From NCBI RefSeq assembly GCF_045679555.1, contig NC_092100.1, positions 30,257,106-30,321,105 of the forward strand: a DNA stretch of 64,000 bases, in the 5' to 3' direction. This stretch comes from Salvelinus alpinus. Taxonomy: Eukaryota > Chordata > Actinopteri > Salmoniformes > Salmonidae. The translations under genes were made by a program, and so were the position numbers. Below the pieces are notes generated by a model. That model was given only the letters and a program-made list of their open reading frames with translations. It was not told the origin of the DNA and searched no databases. Every line of letters starts with the position of its first letter. Position 1 is the first letter of the stretch. Shown here piece after piece: positions 1 through 12,600 of this stretch.

Positions 1-565
1 TGGTCTTATCTATACTTGTTTGCTGGCTTTGGAAAGCTAGCAATACGCTAACAATGCATGATCCAACAGTCTTGTTCTGTGGGAACCAGTTTCACAGGGC
101 TTTACAGCAAGGCTGCCATGAATGCCCTAAAAACAAAAGGGGCTGACTGGGTAGGCATACCTTAAATAATTATAATTATTTAAAGAGAGCCTGCCATGTG
201 CTGTTCTATTATAAGACTAACAGTTATAACAATTATACTTAAATTACTCAATTACTCAAAAGTTTGGGTATCTGCAGACTACCAGCAGCAATAATGTGAT
301 GTATTTTGATGTGAGACACATCTTATTACAGGGGATAATCACAGTGCTGTTACTTCTAGTACATCTCTATTTCCTGTCTAACTCTTCTGCACCTCCAACA
401 GCTGGGACCTTGCACATTATGAGTCTCATTTGTTGGGAGGGCTGATAATCTGGAACAAAGGTGTAAAACAAAACTCTGTAACTCTCATTCAGTGTAAGTG
501 TAGAAAGATTTGTGTCTTAGCTTTGTTTAATATTGTTAGTACATCTCCTAACTAAGGTTAAGTAC

Positions 566-684
566 CTCATAGCTGTGTTTGGAGCCAATAAAGATGGTAC
601 CCATGTCAAGGAGGTCAAAGTTGAATTGTAATTTGGGGCCTAACCCCTCCCCCTTTATCCGTAGAGGTAGGCGAGACTCACGGC
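566..684 (-). CDS. hydin: hydin coding exon 10 (residues 443-482)
   Basis: 119 nt, bounded by CACATTAG and GTACTT. Encodes [18 protein letters not shown] and [17 protein letters not shown]. The next exon lies outside the window to the left. Confidence 0.95.
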
Positions 685-3600
685 CTAATGTGGATAACGA
701 AGAGCACAAAGGCAGAGAATACAAAGACGGAATTAAATAAACAAACTGAATATATGTAAACAAATGAGCATGAATCAAGCACATCTGCAGAACACAGGTG
801 TGTAATGAAAACATCTAGACATACTGTACATACATACTTTGCCCTTTAGGCAAAAATCAACTCTCTATGACTTGTGTTATTGAGGTCACCACCTGCCCAT
901 GAAACTCTGTCAGTCATGGAAATTAATGGAAATCTGACCTCCGGGCACCGGAAATATAGATGGATACCAAATGCAAATCAACCAACAACTGCTTTGTCAG
1001 TTCGAGAGGATAGAATTATAATTGTGAACTAACACATGTTTTTTGCCTTATGGCTTGTAGGCTATATGATTAGACTATAATACCAGAAAACACTTTTCAC
1101 AAAATGCATAAATAGAATACATTTTCAGGCCTTGTCACTTTTGATCAAATCCAAGGTGGGGCTTTCTCATCAATGCACCATTTTATTTCTGTTCATCATA
1201 CTTCTGTTTGTAACATCAAACACAACTTAGCTAATACTGTAGTAAATCCATGAGCCCTCTCTCTGATCTAATGACATCAAACTTCACCTGTGATGTCGCA
1301 ATAGACCGTCTGTTGATAAATCTTTGCCTCCTGTGGTTTGAAAATTATGTTGACCTCTGAGGTGGTGTTTGGCCAAATGTCCCCCTCCTGCAGGTAACAC
1401 AAAGGCAACAGAGGAGGCAACTTTAAACAATATGCATCTTACAGTAGCAACACGATAACTGAAATCCTGCTGGAGGAGAAAGTGGTACAGTCCATCATGT
1501 GTCAAATGTGTCAAGACCGTGTAGAGTAGCTAAATTATATACTTTTGATATATAATTAAAAATGATATATCATAATACTTCCCCTTATACACTTGTGATT
1601 CTGCAAGAGCAAAGACAACTCAACACTGATGAAAGATATGTATAAAGCTTCTGTCCAAATGATAGTGTCTGTCAAATAGATAAAGTCATCAAGTGGAAAA
1701 TAAAAGCAGCTGAGTGCTAATGAATGTAGTACTTATTAGTTAGAAAGATACTAATGCAATCATAATCAGCAGAGCTCTGGAGAGCAGAAGGAAAAGTTTG
1801 CCTAAGGGTAACGGTGGGGTTCTGGCCTCACTGTGCTGATGGAGCACAGCTCTTCAAGGTGCTTTACAGAATATTTGGGTGCAGAGTTTGTCCCTGGAAA
1901 GCAATGCTTTTTTGGATGCCTTGCTTTTTTTTGGGGGGGGGGGGGGGTGGAGTTTGTTTTCCCCTATGTTTTCCATCTCTCTGACAGTGAGGCATCAAGG
2001 TCAAATGATTGTGAGAGTTCCCTTAGGACCTAGTGTGCTTAACAGATGCCTAGGGCGAGTTGGGTTTCGTCAGGATGGATGAGAGAATGAGTGGCTGTCT
2101 CCCCAGGGGCATCTCAACCCATCGGTCAGACTCCGAGACAGCAGGTGAAATCAGGTTAGAGGCTAATTAGATCCACGTGGCCATGCCTCTGACTCAGCAG
2201 GCAGTCTCCCACAGTGTTTGGGAACACTGATACTTCTCACACACACAAGAACACATGGCCCCTCATAAGTGCATTTCCACAAACACAAATGGGGTTGAAG
2301 AATATGAAATTAAATATAGGAATATTCATGGGACTTCTATAGCTGCTGTGGAGCAGTGACTCACTGCTAGGTGGCAGAATTATAAGCAGAGAATTTTAAA
2401 TGTGCTTTAAAGGCTGCGGTTTGTCTTCCACCACAGCTGAGTAATCCACAGAGCCAGATCTGTCACTGTCACCTGAGGCTGGAGCCAGGCAATGGAAAAA
2501 CAAAGCCCTACGCTGCAAACACCACACTGGGTTATAGTGGTTGGTACAGAATACTAGTACAGGGTGTGGTATAATAAAGTGCATCCATTAATTTAGTGTA
2601 TAAAATTTCCTTAGGCATTGCAATGCAAACCAATGATTATTGAGGATTTTGGCATGCAAGTTGGCATGGCTACTGCTGTATAAGAAAATATGATGATATT
2701 TGAGAAAACTGTGCCTTCAATGCACTGCACTTCGTGACTCGACACATACTGTAGGTTTACTAGAGGAAGAGGAGGATCACCAGGAGTGATTATATCATGT
2801 AATTCATCTTTTGTTTGACTGTGTGTGTGCAAAAAGTCCCGTATGACAGGAAAATTGGACTCTACAGTGTATAACAAAACATTTGCTATCAGTACACAGT
2901 AAATGCCCCTCCCTCCACCCCCACTCTACATCACACACCAGAGGTTCCACTGTGATGTAGTTGTCTGAGAAGGACAGACGTTCCTCCTTCAGCTGCCTGC
3001 GTCGGTCCTGGAAGGTGCGTGAGAGCAGGGAGAGACGGTCACGTAGAGTGGGGTCTGCGTCACACTCTGTCAGGAACTGATCCATGTCATCCTCCTCCTC
3101 CCGCTGCAGTTCGGAACAGAACCTAGAGCAGAGCAGAGATACACAGAGAGAGCGAGAGTGGGGGATGAGGTGGGGGATGAGGACAGAGGAGCATCTGAAC
3201 AGGCTACATAAAACAGCATTGATCTGGACTGATCCTCAAGCTTAACTGATGATCCATTAGCTAAGGGTCACTTCAGATGTTTGTTTACAGGAAATCAATG
3301 TCTGTTGATGTGTTGATCATGTTTATATTATGTACATCATGGAGATGAGCATGAACAGACATCCTACCTTAGCTTCTGCTGCTCTTCCTCCTCTTTAGTG
3401 GACAGGCTCTTCCACTGGTAGTGGACTAGAGTATCACTCCTGTTCACTATGGAGACTGAACGTTGGTTGGCCATAGAGATGTAGGTTTTCTCCACTATGA
3501 CAGAGTTCCTGTCCAGCCTCACATTCACGTCTGCAGACGCTCCATACAGACTGATGCCAATATCCTCCCCTTAAGAGAGACAACAAAGCCCAGACACAAA

Positions 3601-6600
3601 CAGCAACTGAATTATTCAAGAGCACTGTAGCTGTCCAATATATTTATAGAAAGTCAAAAGTACATGTGGGTAGTTCTAAAATACATGCTTTTCTATACAG
3701 CCTATTATTTTTCAGGACTTTATGGCAAAGCCCCAAATGTGATGCTATAGGCTAGTCAGCGTGCTATTATTGGTCGGTGCTTCATAATTGGTCATGGAGA
3801 TAGCGCTGTTGGATTAGCATGACATGTAGACTATACTGTCTGAGCCATCCACAACAATAACAGAGTCTCTCTGGGACCCAGTGACATTAGCACAAGTCAC
3901 ATGGTTCCCACCGGAGCAGCCAACAGAATGAAAAAAAAAATACAATGCAAAATCATTGCATAAATCAGCATGTGGAATATGTAAATACCTCTAGCTTTTT
4001 GTTTGGCTAGTTTGGTTACATTCAAAGCAGAGCTATGGTGCTTTAGCAGAGATCCTGACCTGACCCTAATCAGTGAACCGAGCAAAAATTTTACCCAAAA
4101 TGAAATAGGCTGGTATTCAAATTGCATCCTGAGTTTTAAACAGGCAGTAAGCACCAGGCAGCCATCAAACTTCATTAAGCAAAAACATGGTTCATGCTAA
4201 ATTCAGAGTAATACACCACAAGTAAACACAATGTGACGCTGTGGATCATTACCCAATAAGGTGTATTATTCTAACATTTCTTCCACAACGGTATAGTCGT
4301 ACATTACATTATTCATATTTTCATCAAAACTTTTACAGAATGCTTAAATCAATTCAATCTGACCTCAGAAGACGGTCTAATATCCCAGTTGCTTTAACCG
4401 GCAGAATATCTATTTTTAAAATGAATATATTGCCACAGAATAATTTCTGTAGTTCTATGCTTCCCTTGTCTCCTCTTTCTGGCTATAGGGATAAAATCCA
4501 TAGTGTGGTTTCAAAATGCATATGGTTATATATATGCCAAGGTAAGCGACCCTGGATAAAATTAACAAACTTACAATGAGGGAGAGATGTAGGAGGACTA
4601 TTTGTACCAAACTTTAAATTGTATTTCCAGGAACTAGCATTTTGTCCCATCCTAATTTGCTTTAGACATGATTCTTCCACTCTATGGCTGAGTATAGAGA
4701 TACAAATGGTGTATCTTATTCCCTTGGAAGAGATGGTCTACACTGATACTGTATATCCCTGAAACAATGTAAACTACACTTTGGTCCTGTTATTGCTCAC
4801 ACAATTTTTATGTGGCGCAAAATTGAAAAACAATGTAACTGGGAATCAAAATGGCATGCCTTGCGATCTGGAGGGCAGCCTTTTCCATCCCCCCCAGTGG
4901 TCCAAATTTGGAATCCTTACCCATGCCGATATCATGGACAGTAACGGTTTGAGAACATTCTAAGATTTGAAAGACACATACACATTAACAGGCAACTTCT
5001 TTTTTCTATATTTACAACTTAGGTCAGCTATGCTGGCATATGGATTCCCTTGGGAAACCCAACTACCAAACCATCCAGTGTTGGTATTTATAAATAAATT
5101 ATCTGGGCTCCCAAAAGGACTGAGCTCTATAATATATAAACAACTTTTGGAAAGCTCATATTCTGAGCTAGCCATTAAAAAAGTATGGGCCACAGAACTA
5201 AGTGAATCTGAACAACCCTTTAACTGGAACAAAATATGGAAAAATATAACCTTGGCATCCCGTAAACCGAAACATCAACTTTGTTTTGTTAACAGACTGT
5301 AAAACCAAGGAAAAGTTTAGGATGAAATTGGCCCAAACTCCCAACTGTTCACTCTGTCCCCTAAATCAGATGGGCACATTCCTTCATATGATGTGGAAGT
5401 GCCCTGCAGCTAAAATGCTTACGGGACAAAGTAACAAAATTCATTACGAAGTGCAAATGTAAATATTCAATGCGTTGCATCTACAAAGTTAATTAACGAT
5501 GATAGCTTCTTAAATCTCTCAATCAATCAGAGATGATTACTTCTGGCAGGCATAACTGCTGCAAAAAAAAGATGTTGGCCCTTAGAGGGCAATCGCCCCA
5601 CTCTCTCCCAATTTGCCAGTAGATACAGTTACTATTAGAAGTTAAAAGGTTTGAATTATAGACAGCAAGAATTAATGCTAGTCAAGGAACAATTGAAGCC
5701 AGGACAAATACGCTTGACTCCGTAAAGAATAATCTCAGCTAAAGCCCAACACATACAAATAAACAATCCATGAAGCCCAGCACATACATACAAACAACAT
5801 TTTTCAATTATTTTTTATTTCTTTTCTTTCAGGCCCACACTGTCACTGTGGTTTTCCTAGCTCTGATTCCACGAAAGCAAATGTGAGTAAATAATTCAGG
5901 AAGTGAAACATAAATAACAAGCAGTCTAAACGTTTTCCAATAAGTAGCTTGATACTGGGTAGCCTGTGTACCTTTAGCTAAAATTATACTCCTTGCCTCT
6001 CCTTGTCATTGCGAAATAGACTGGCCTTCCGGCAATCTTCAAATAACATTCTATCATTAATGAGTTCTAGGATATCAGAGTATGTGATCCTGATTCGATA
6101 ACCTATCATCCAATCACAATGTTTATGCAAATACACTGTATATACACTACCGGTCAACAGTTTTATAACACCTACTCATTCAAGGGTTTTTCTTTATTTT
6201 TACTATTTTCTACATTGGAGAATAATAGTGAAGTCATCACAACTATGAAATAACACATATGGAATCATGTAATAACCAAAAAAGTGTTAAACAAATCTCA
6301 ATTGGGTTGAGGTGCATTCCAGGTGACTACCTCATGAAGCAGGTTGAGGGAATGCCAAGAGATTCTTCAAATAGCCAACTTTTCCTTGATGAAAGCTTTG
6401 CACACTCTTGGAATTCTCTCAACCAGCGGTAGTGAGGTAGTCACCTGGAATGCATTTCAGTTAACAGGTGTGCTTTCTAAAAAGTTAATTTGTGGAATTT
6501 CTTTCCTTCTTTAATGCGTTTGAGCCAATCAGTTGTGTTGTGACAAGGTGGGGGGGTATACAGAAGATATCCATTTGGTAAAAGACCAAGTCCATATGGC

Positions 6601-9600
6601 AAGAACAGCTCAAATAAGCAAAGAAAAATTACAATCCATCATTACCTTGAGACATTAAGGTCAGTCAACACAGAACATTTCAAGAACTTTGAAAGTTTCT
6701 TCAACTGCAGTCGCAAAAACCATCAAGCGCTATGATGAAACTGTCTCTCATGAGGACCGCCACAGGAATGGAAGACCCAGAGTTACCTCTGCTGCAGAAG
6801 ATAAGTTCATTAGAGTTACCAGCCTCAAAAACTGCAGCCCAAATAAATGCTTCACAGAGTTCAAGTAACATACACATCTCAACATCAACTGTTCAGAGGA
6901 GACTGTGTGAATCAGGCCTTCATGGTCAAATTGCTGCAAAGAAACCACTACTAAAGGACACAAATAATAAGAAGAGACTTCCTTGGGCCAAGAAACATGA
7001 GCAATGGACATTAGACCGGTGGAAATTTGTCCTTTGGTCTGGAGTCCAAATTTGAGATTTTTGGTTCCAACCGTTGTGTCTTTGTGAGACGCGGTGTGGG
7101 TGAGCGGATGATCTCCATGTGTATTTCCCACCGTAAAGCATGGAGGAGGAGGTGTTATGGTGTGGGGGTGCTTTGCTGGTGACACTGTCTGTGATTTCAC
7201 ACTTAACAAGCATGGCTACCACAGCATTCTGCAGCGATACGCCATCCCATCTGGTTTGCGCTTCGTGGAACTATCATTTGTTTTTCAACAGGACAATGAC
7301 CCAAGTGATGAAGTGCTGCATCAGATGATCTGGCCTCCACAATCCCCCGACCTCAACCAAATTGAGATGGTTTGGGATGAGTCGGACCGCAGAGCGAAGG
7401 AAAAGGAGCCAACAAGCGCTCAGCATATGTGGGAACTTCTTCAAGACTGTTGGAAAAGCATTCCAGGTGAAGCTGGTTGAGAGAATGCCAAGCGTGTGCA
7501 AAGCTGTCATCAAGGCAAAGGGTGGCTATTTGAAGAATCTCAAATATAAAATATATTTCGATTTGTTTAATGCTTTTTTGGTTACTACATGATTCCATAT
7601 GTGTTATTTCATAGTTTTGATGTCTTCACTATTATTCTGCAATGTAGAAAATAGTAAAAATAAAGAAAAACCCTTGAATGAGTAGATGTTCTAAAACTGT
7701 TGACCGGTAGTGTATACGTATATATAGACGCTACAAGCTTGGAGCACCTGTATTTGTGGAGTTTCTCTCATTCTTCTATGCAGGACATCTCAAGCTGTCA
7801 GGTTGGATGGGGAGCACCGCTGCACAGCTATTTTCCGGTCTCTCAAGAAAAGTTTGATCAGGTTCAAGTCCGGGCTCTGCGCTGGGCCACTCAAGGAAAT
7901 TCAGAGACTACTACTGCGTTGTCTTGGCTGTGTGCTTAGGGTCATTGTCCTGTTGGAAGGTGAACCTTCGCCCCAGTATGAGGTCCTGAGCGCTCTGGAG
8001 CAGGCTTTCATCAAGGATCTCACTTTACTTTGCTCCGTTCATCTTTCCCTCGATCCTTACCAGTCTCCCAGTCCCTGCCACTGAAAAATATCCCCACAGC
8101 ATGATGTTGCTACAACCGTGCTTCACCGTAGGGATGGTGCCAGGTTTCCTCCAGATGTGACGCTTGGCAATCAAGCTAAAGAGTTCAATCTTGGTTGCAT
8201 CAGACCAGAGAATATTTTTTTCTCATGGTCTGAGAGCCTTTTACCAAAGAGCACCTTCTATCTACCAAAATATACTATAGTGTACCTTAGTAGCGCTTCC
8301 CTTCCTCCTCTTTCTACTAGTCTTTAGGTGCCTTTTGGAAAACTCCAAGCGGGCTGTCATGTGCCTTTTACTGAGGAGTGGCTTCCGTCTGGCCACTCCA
8401 CCATAAAAGCCTGATCGGTGTAGTGCTGCTGAGATGGTTGTCCTTCTGGAAGGTTCTCCCATCTCCACAGAGGAACTCTAGAGCTCTGTCAGAGTGACCA
8501 TTGTGTTCTTGGTCACCACCCTGCAGTCTCTTTGGCAAATGACAGGAGTGGCAAGGAGTGTTAGCTAAAAAGACTGGTACCCAGGCTAGCCTGTTACTAC
8601 AGTAGGCCTAAATCCAATGCTGGAAAACAGTCGGTCTCTATCAAATAAGTATGTATACAGTACTCAACCACTTCAAAAGATTAGTCAAAGAAAGATAGAT
8701 GCACTTAAACCATTATATAGGCCTCCTGTAACTATACATCCTTTATTAGGGATGTGGATTAGGCTATACAGTACTGTACAATAATCACATTATAACAAAA
8801 TCACTTCAAAGACCTTACTATAAAGGATTGGCTTGACAGTATGCCTCTTAAATAGGTGTTGCAGACAGAGTCAAAGTAAATAAATCTTCATCAAAGTAAA
8901 ATGAAGTACAAAATCCAGGGAAATAAGCTTTTTCTTTAAGACATGAATGTCACAACCTCATAAATCTATCCACTTTTCCTTTTATCCACCGATTTCTCTT
9001 GTGGAACACCCAAGTAGACCTATAACAGTGGTGTGACTGTGATATCTCGGTGAACGGCACTCTTTTGGGACCAAGGAACAAGCAAGGTGGGTGAGCATGC
9101 TCGCTAACGTAGTTGCTGCCCAGTTAAAGTACCTAATGTTGTCTCAGGAGGAACCGTAGATGATTAGCAGCATCACCAAAGCAAAGATATACTTAAAACC
9201 AGCACATATTAATGACGACAAGCCTGTCATGTGCAATAAAGCTGTAAGATGTGTCCTATAAAAAAGAAAGAATAGAAAATAGGGGAAAATGGAGGGACCA
9301 TAATTATCGCTGAGATCCTGATGCTATGACAACGGTTGATGGGCAAGAAAAATGTGCCTCTCTCCCCCACTGGTCGAGCCAATATCATGCTTTCATCATC
9401 TAATTTCCTCAAGAGATTCATTCTGCACAGCCATCAGTTTCCAGGCTACGCATAGGACATTTTAACCTCAGCCGATACTACTGTTGGAAGTTCTCCCTTT
9501 GATTGCCCATGCTGCATTTGACAGGAGCCTTGAGCCCTCAGTGAAAAGCTCTTGAAAAAATTCTGAAGATTCTGCTGAAGTGCTGCTGGTGAGGAGAGGG

Positions 9601-12600
9601 TGAGCAGAGCAAAGGGGTTAGGTTTATGGTTAGGGATACAATTAGGATTAGGGTTAGAATTATGGTTAGTGGTTAGGTTTAGGGTAAGGAGTTAGGGATT
9701 TGGCGTTAAGGATACTAAAACAGACGTGTGTGTGTGTGTATGTGTGCTCATGCGATTTCCTAAAAGACTGCAGATAGTCAAGGCAGAGGCAGAGTCTAGG
9801 GTAAACTCGCCAAGGAACTGTCTCTTTGCTCCTAAATACGACAGCAGCTTAAAGACTATAACTAATTCATTAATTTCAGTAGCAAAGGAAGCCTGTCTTA
9901 AACCCACTGATAGCATTTCTCACCAGAATTTACTTTGAGGGGTTTTTCTGTGTGAACATTGTTCCCCAATAGGCAGCAAAATTGGCCCAAGGGTGATTTT
10001 ATTTGGCCCCTCAAGTAATTTAAAAAAAATAAAATTGTATTTTCGTTTAATTTAGGAAATCTGTTCGGAAGTATTCCAATGCATAAATAGAGAGGCATAT
10101 GTGATCGTATCGAAATTATTCTGTTTTTGTCAAATACTATATCTGTTTGCGTTCAATTTGCAGTGTATAAAATATTTATAACTATGTTCCGCCCTCCCGA
10201 CCATCCACTCAAGGAAAAACCGGCCCACGGCTGAATGTAATTGGGGACCCCTGATCTAGCACATCAAGAACGAGAGAGTACGTAGCACTTCTTGTCTCCT
10301 GTCACGTAGAAGCCGAGTATCCAGGCAGGAGCAATGAAAGAAACCTGACATCTGTTTGCATTATTGTGTTAATTTTAGGAAATGACATAGCAGTGACTGG
10401 GGAGCTGGATTCATATATAGCTATATAGTTGTCATATTGAATCTCAGTATTAGCAGTCACACCCTTGAGCAAAGGAGCCTAATTTGTCATGCTTCGGCTA
10501 CTATCCAATAAAATATACAATATGTAAATGTGTCCTTGTCACGATTCTCTAAAGTAGAACCCAGAAGCAGACCAGGACAAGGAGAGTAAGACGAAGGTGA
10601 GTATTTATTTACAAGTTTAAATGTAGTGATAGAAAAATCCAAGTAGTGGAGCGGGCAGCGGAGGTGAGTTGATGGAATTGAGTAAGCAGATCCAAGGAAG
10701 TAACTGAAGTCACCGACGACCAGGTAGGGATGGGATGAGTGTTCCGGGTGAATGATGTTCATGGCTAACGATCCGGCAGGGAATGGATGTCAGGTCAGAG
10801 CTTATGAAGTGGAGGGGTGATGATCAGGACCAGGTGTGCAGATAGCTGATGGGATACAGGTGCGGGTAATCAGAGATCTCCCAACTAGCTACGTCGCCCG
10901 GCAACCAGACAAGGTGCGTTCCAGGACACCGGAAAAACACTCCAGGACAGAACACAGGCAAAAACAGACTCAGGAAGCGGGATTCGTGACAGTACCCCCC
11001 CTCCAACGAACGCCACCGGGCGGACTACCCGGAGCGCCAGGGTGGAGGCGGTAGAAGTCACGAAGCAGGTCAGCATCAAGGATCTGACGCCGAGGAATCC
11101 AACTCCTCTCCTCTGGGCCATATCCTTCCCAATCCACGAGATACTGGAACCCTCGACCCCGCCGTCTGGAGTCCATGATGCGGCGCACCGTGTAGGCAGG
11201 ACCACCTCCGATCATCCGAGGAGGAGGAGGACGAGGAGGAGGGGGCAACAGAGGACTGAGGAGAACCGGCTTGAGGCAGGAGACATGAAAGGTGGGGTGT
11301 ACTCTAAGCGTAGCAGGCAACTTGAGTCGGACCACAACAGGATTAATGATTCTCTCCACCACAAACGGACCAATGAACCTCTGTGACAGTTTCCTCGACT
11401 CAGTCCGTAGAGGAAGATCCCGTGTAGCCAACCAAACCTTATCTCCGACGGTATAACCTTATCTCCGACGGTATGATACCGGTCAGAAACTCTAAGGAGG
11501 GCCTTCCTGGCCCGATGCCAGGTCCGGTGGCAATGACGAATGTGGGCCTGGACAGAGGGAACCGAGAGATCCCTCTCCTGAGAAGGAAACAAGGGAGGTT
11601 GGTAACCGTACAGGCACTGGAAGGGAGACATCCCAGTGGCAGATGAAGGGAGAGTATTATGGGCATACTCGACCCAGGGTAACTGAGAGGACCAAGAGGT
11701 GGGATCAGAGGAGACAAGGCAGCGCAGCGTGGACTCCATCTTCTGGTTGGCTCTCTCCGCCTGACCATTAGATTGGGGGTGAAATCCAGATGTGAGACTG
11801 ACTGTAGCTCCAATGGCCAAACAGAAGGATCTCCAGACAGCAGAGGTAAACTGAGGACCACGGTCAGAAACAATGTCACTGGGAAACCCGTGGACCCTGA
11901 AAACCTCCCTAACAAGGATCTCGGACGTCTCAGTGGCAGATGGAAACTTGGAGATGGGGACAAAGTGAGCAAACTTGCTGAATCTGTCCACAATGGTCAG
12001 AATGACCGTGTTCCCAACAGAAGAGGGCAACCCCGTGACAAAGTCCAGGGCCAGGTCGCCGGGGAATAGGTAGGGGGTGAAGAAGCCCAGAGCTGGGCCG
12101 ATTGGTACTCTTATTCTGCGCACAAACAGGACAAGCGGCAACAAACCTCCGGGTATCTTCTCCCATGGCAGGCCACCAAAATCTTCTGCGCAGTAGCGCC
12201 ATAGTCCGAGCAACGCCAGGGTGACAAGCTATCTTGCTGGCGTGGGACCACTGAAGGACAGCAGAACGGACCGACTCAGGCACGAACAACCGACCGGGTG
12301 GACCGTTACCGGGGCCGGGCTGCGTCCGAAGGGCCGCCATCACATCCTCCTCAATCCTCCATGTAACGGCTCCCACGACAAAGTTCTGGGGAAGAATCGT
12401 CTCAGTCTTGGCCCCACTCTCCTCCGTCTTGGAGAACATCCGGGACAAGGCGTCCGCCTTGCCGTTCTTCGACCCAGGTCGGAACGTCAGGGAAAAATTG
12501 AAGCGTCCAAAAAACAAAGCCCACCTGGCCTGACGGGAGTTGAGACGTTTAGCCGATTGCACGTAAGCCAGATTCTTGTGGTCAGTCCAGACCACAAACG

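Noticed and set aside
1929-1949. Poly(G) run as a regulatory G-quadruplex
   Set aside because: A single homopolymer like those at 32382 and 45572; no evidence beyond simple repeat, and its length may be unreliable.
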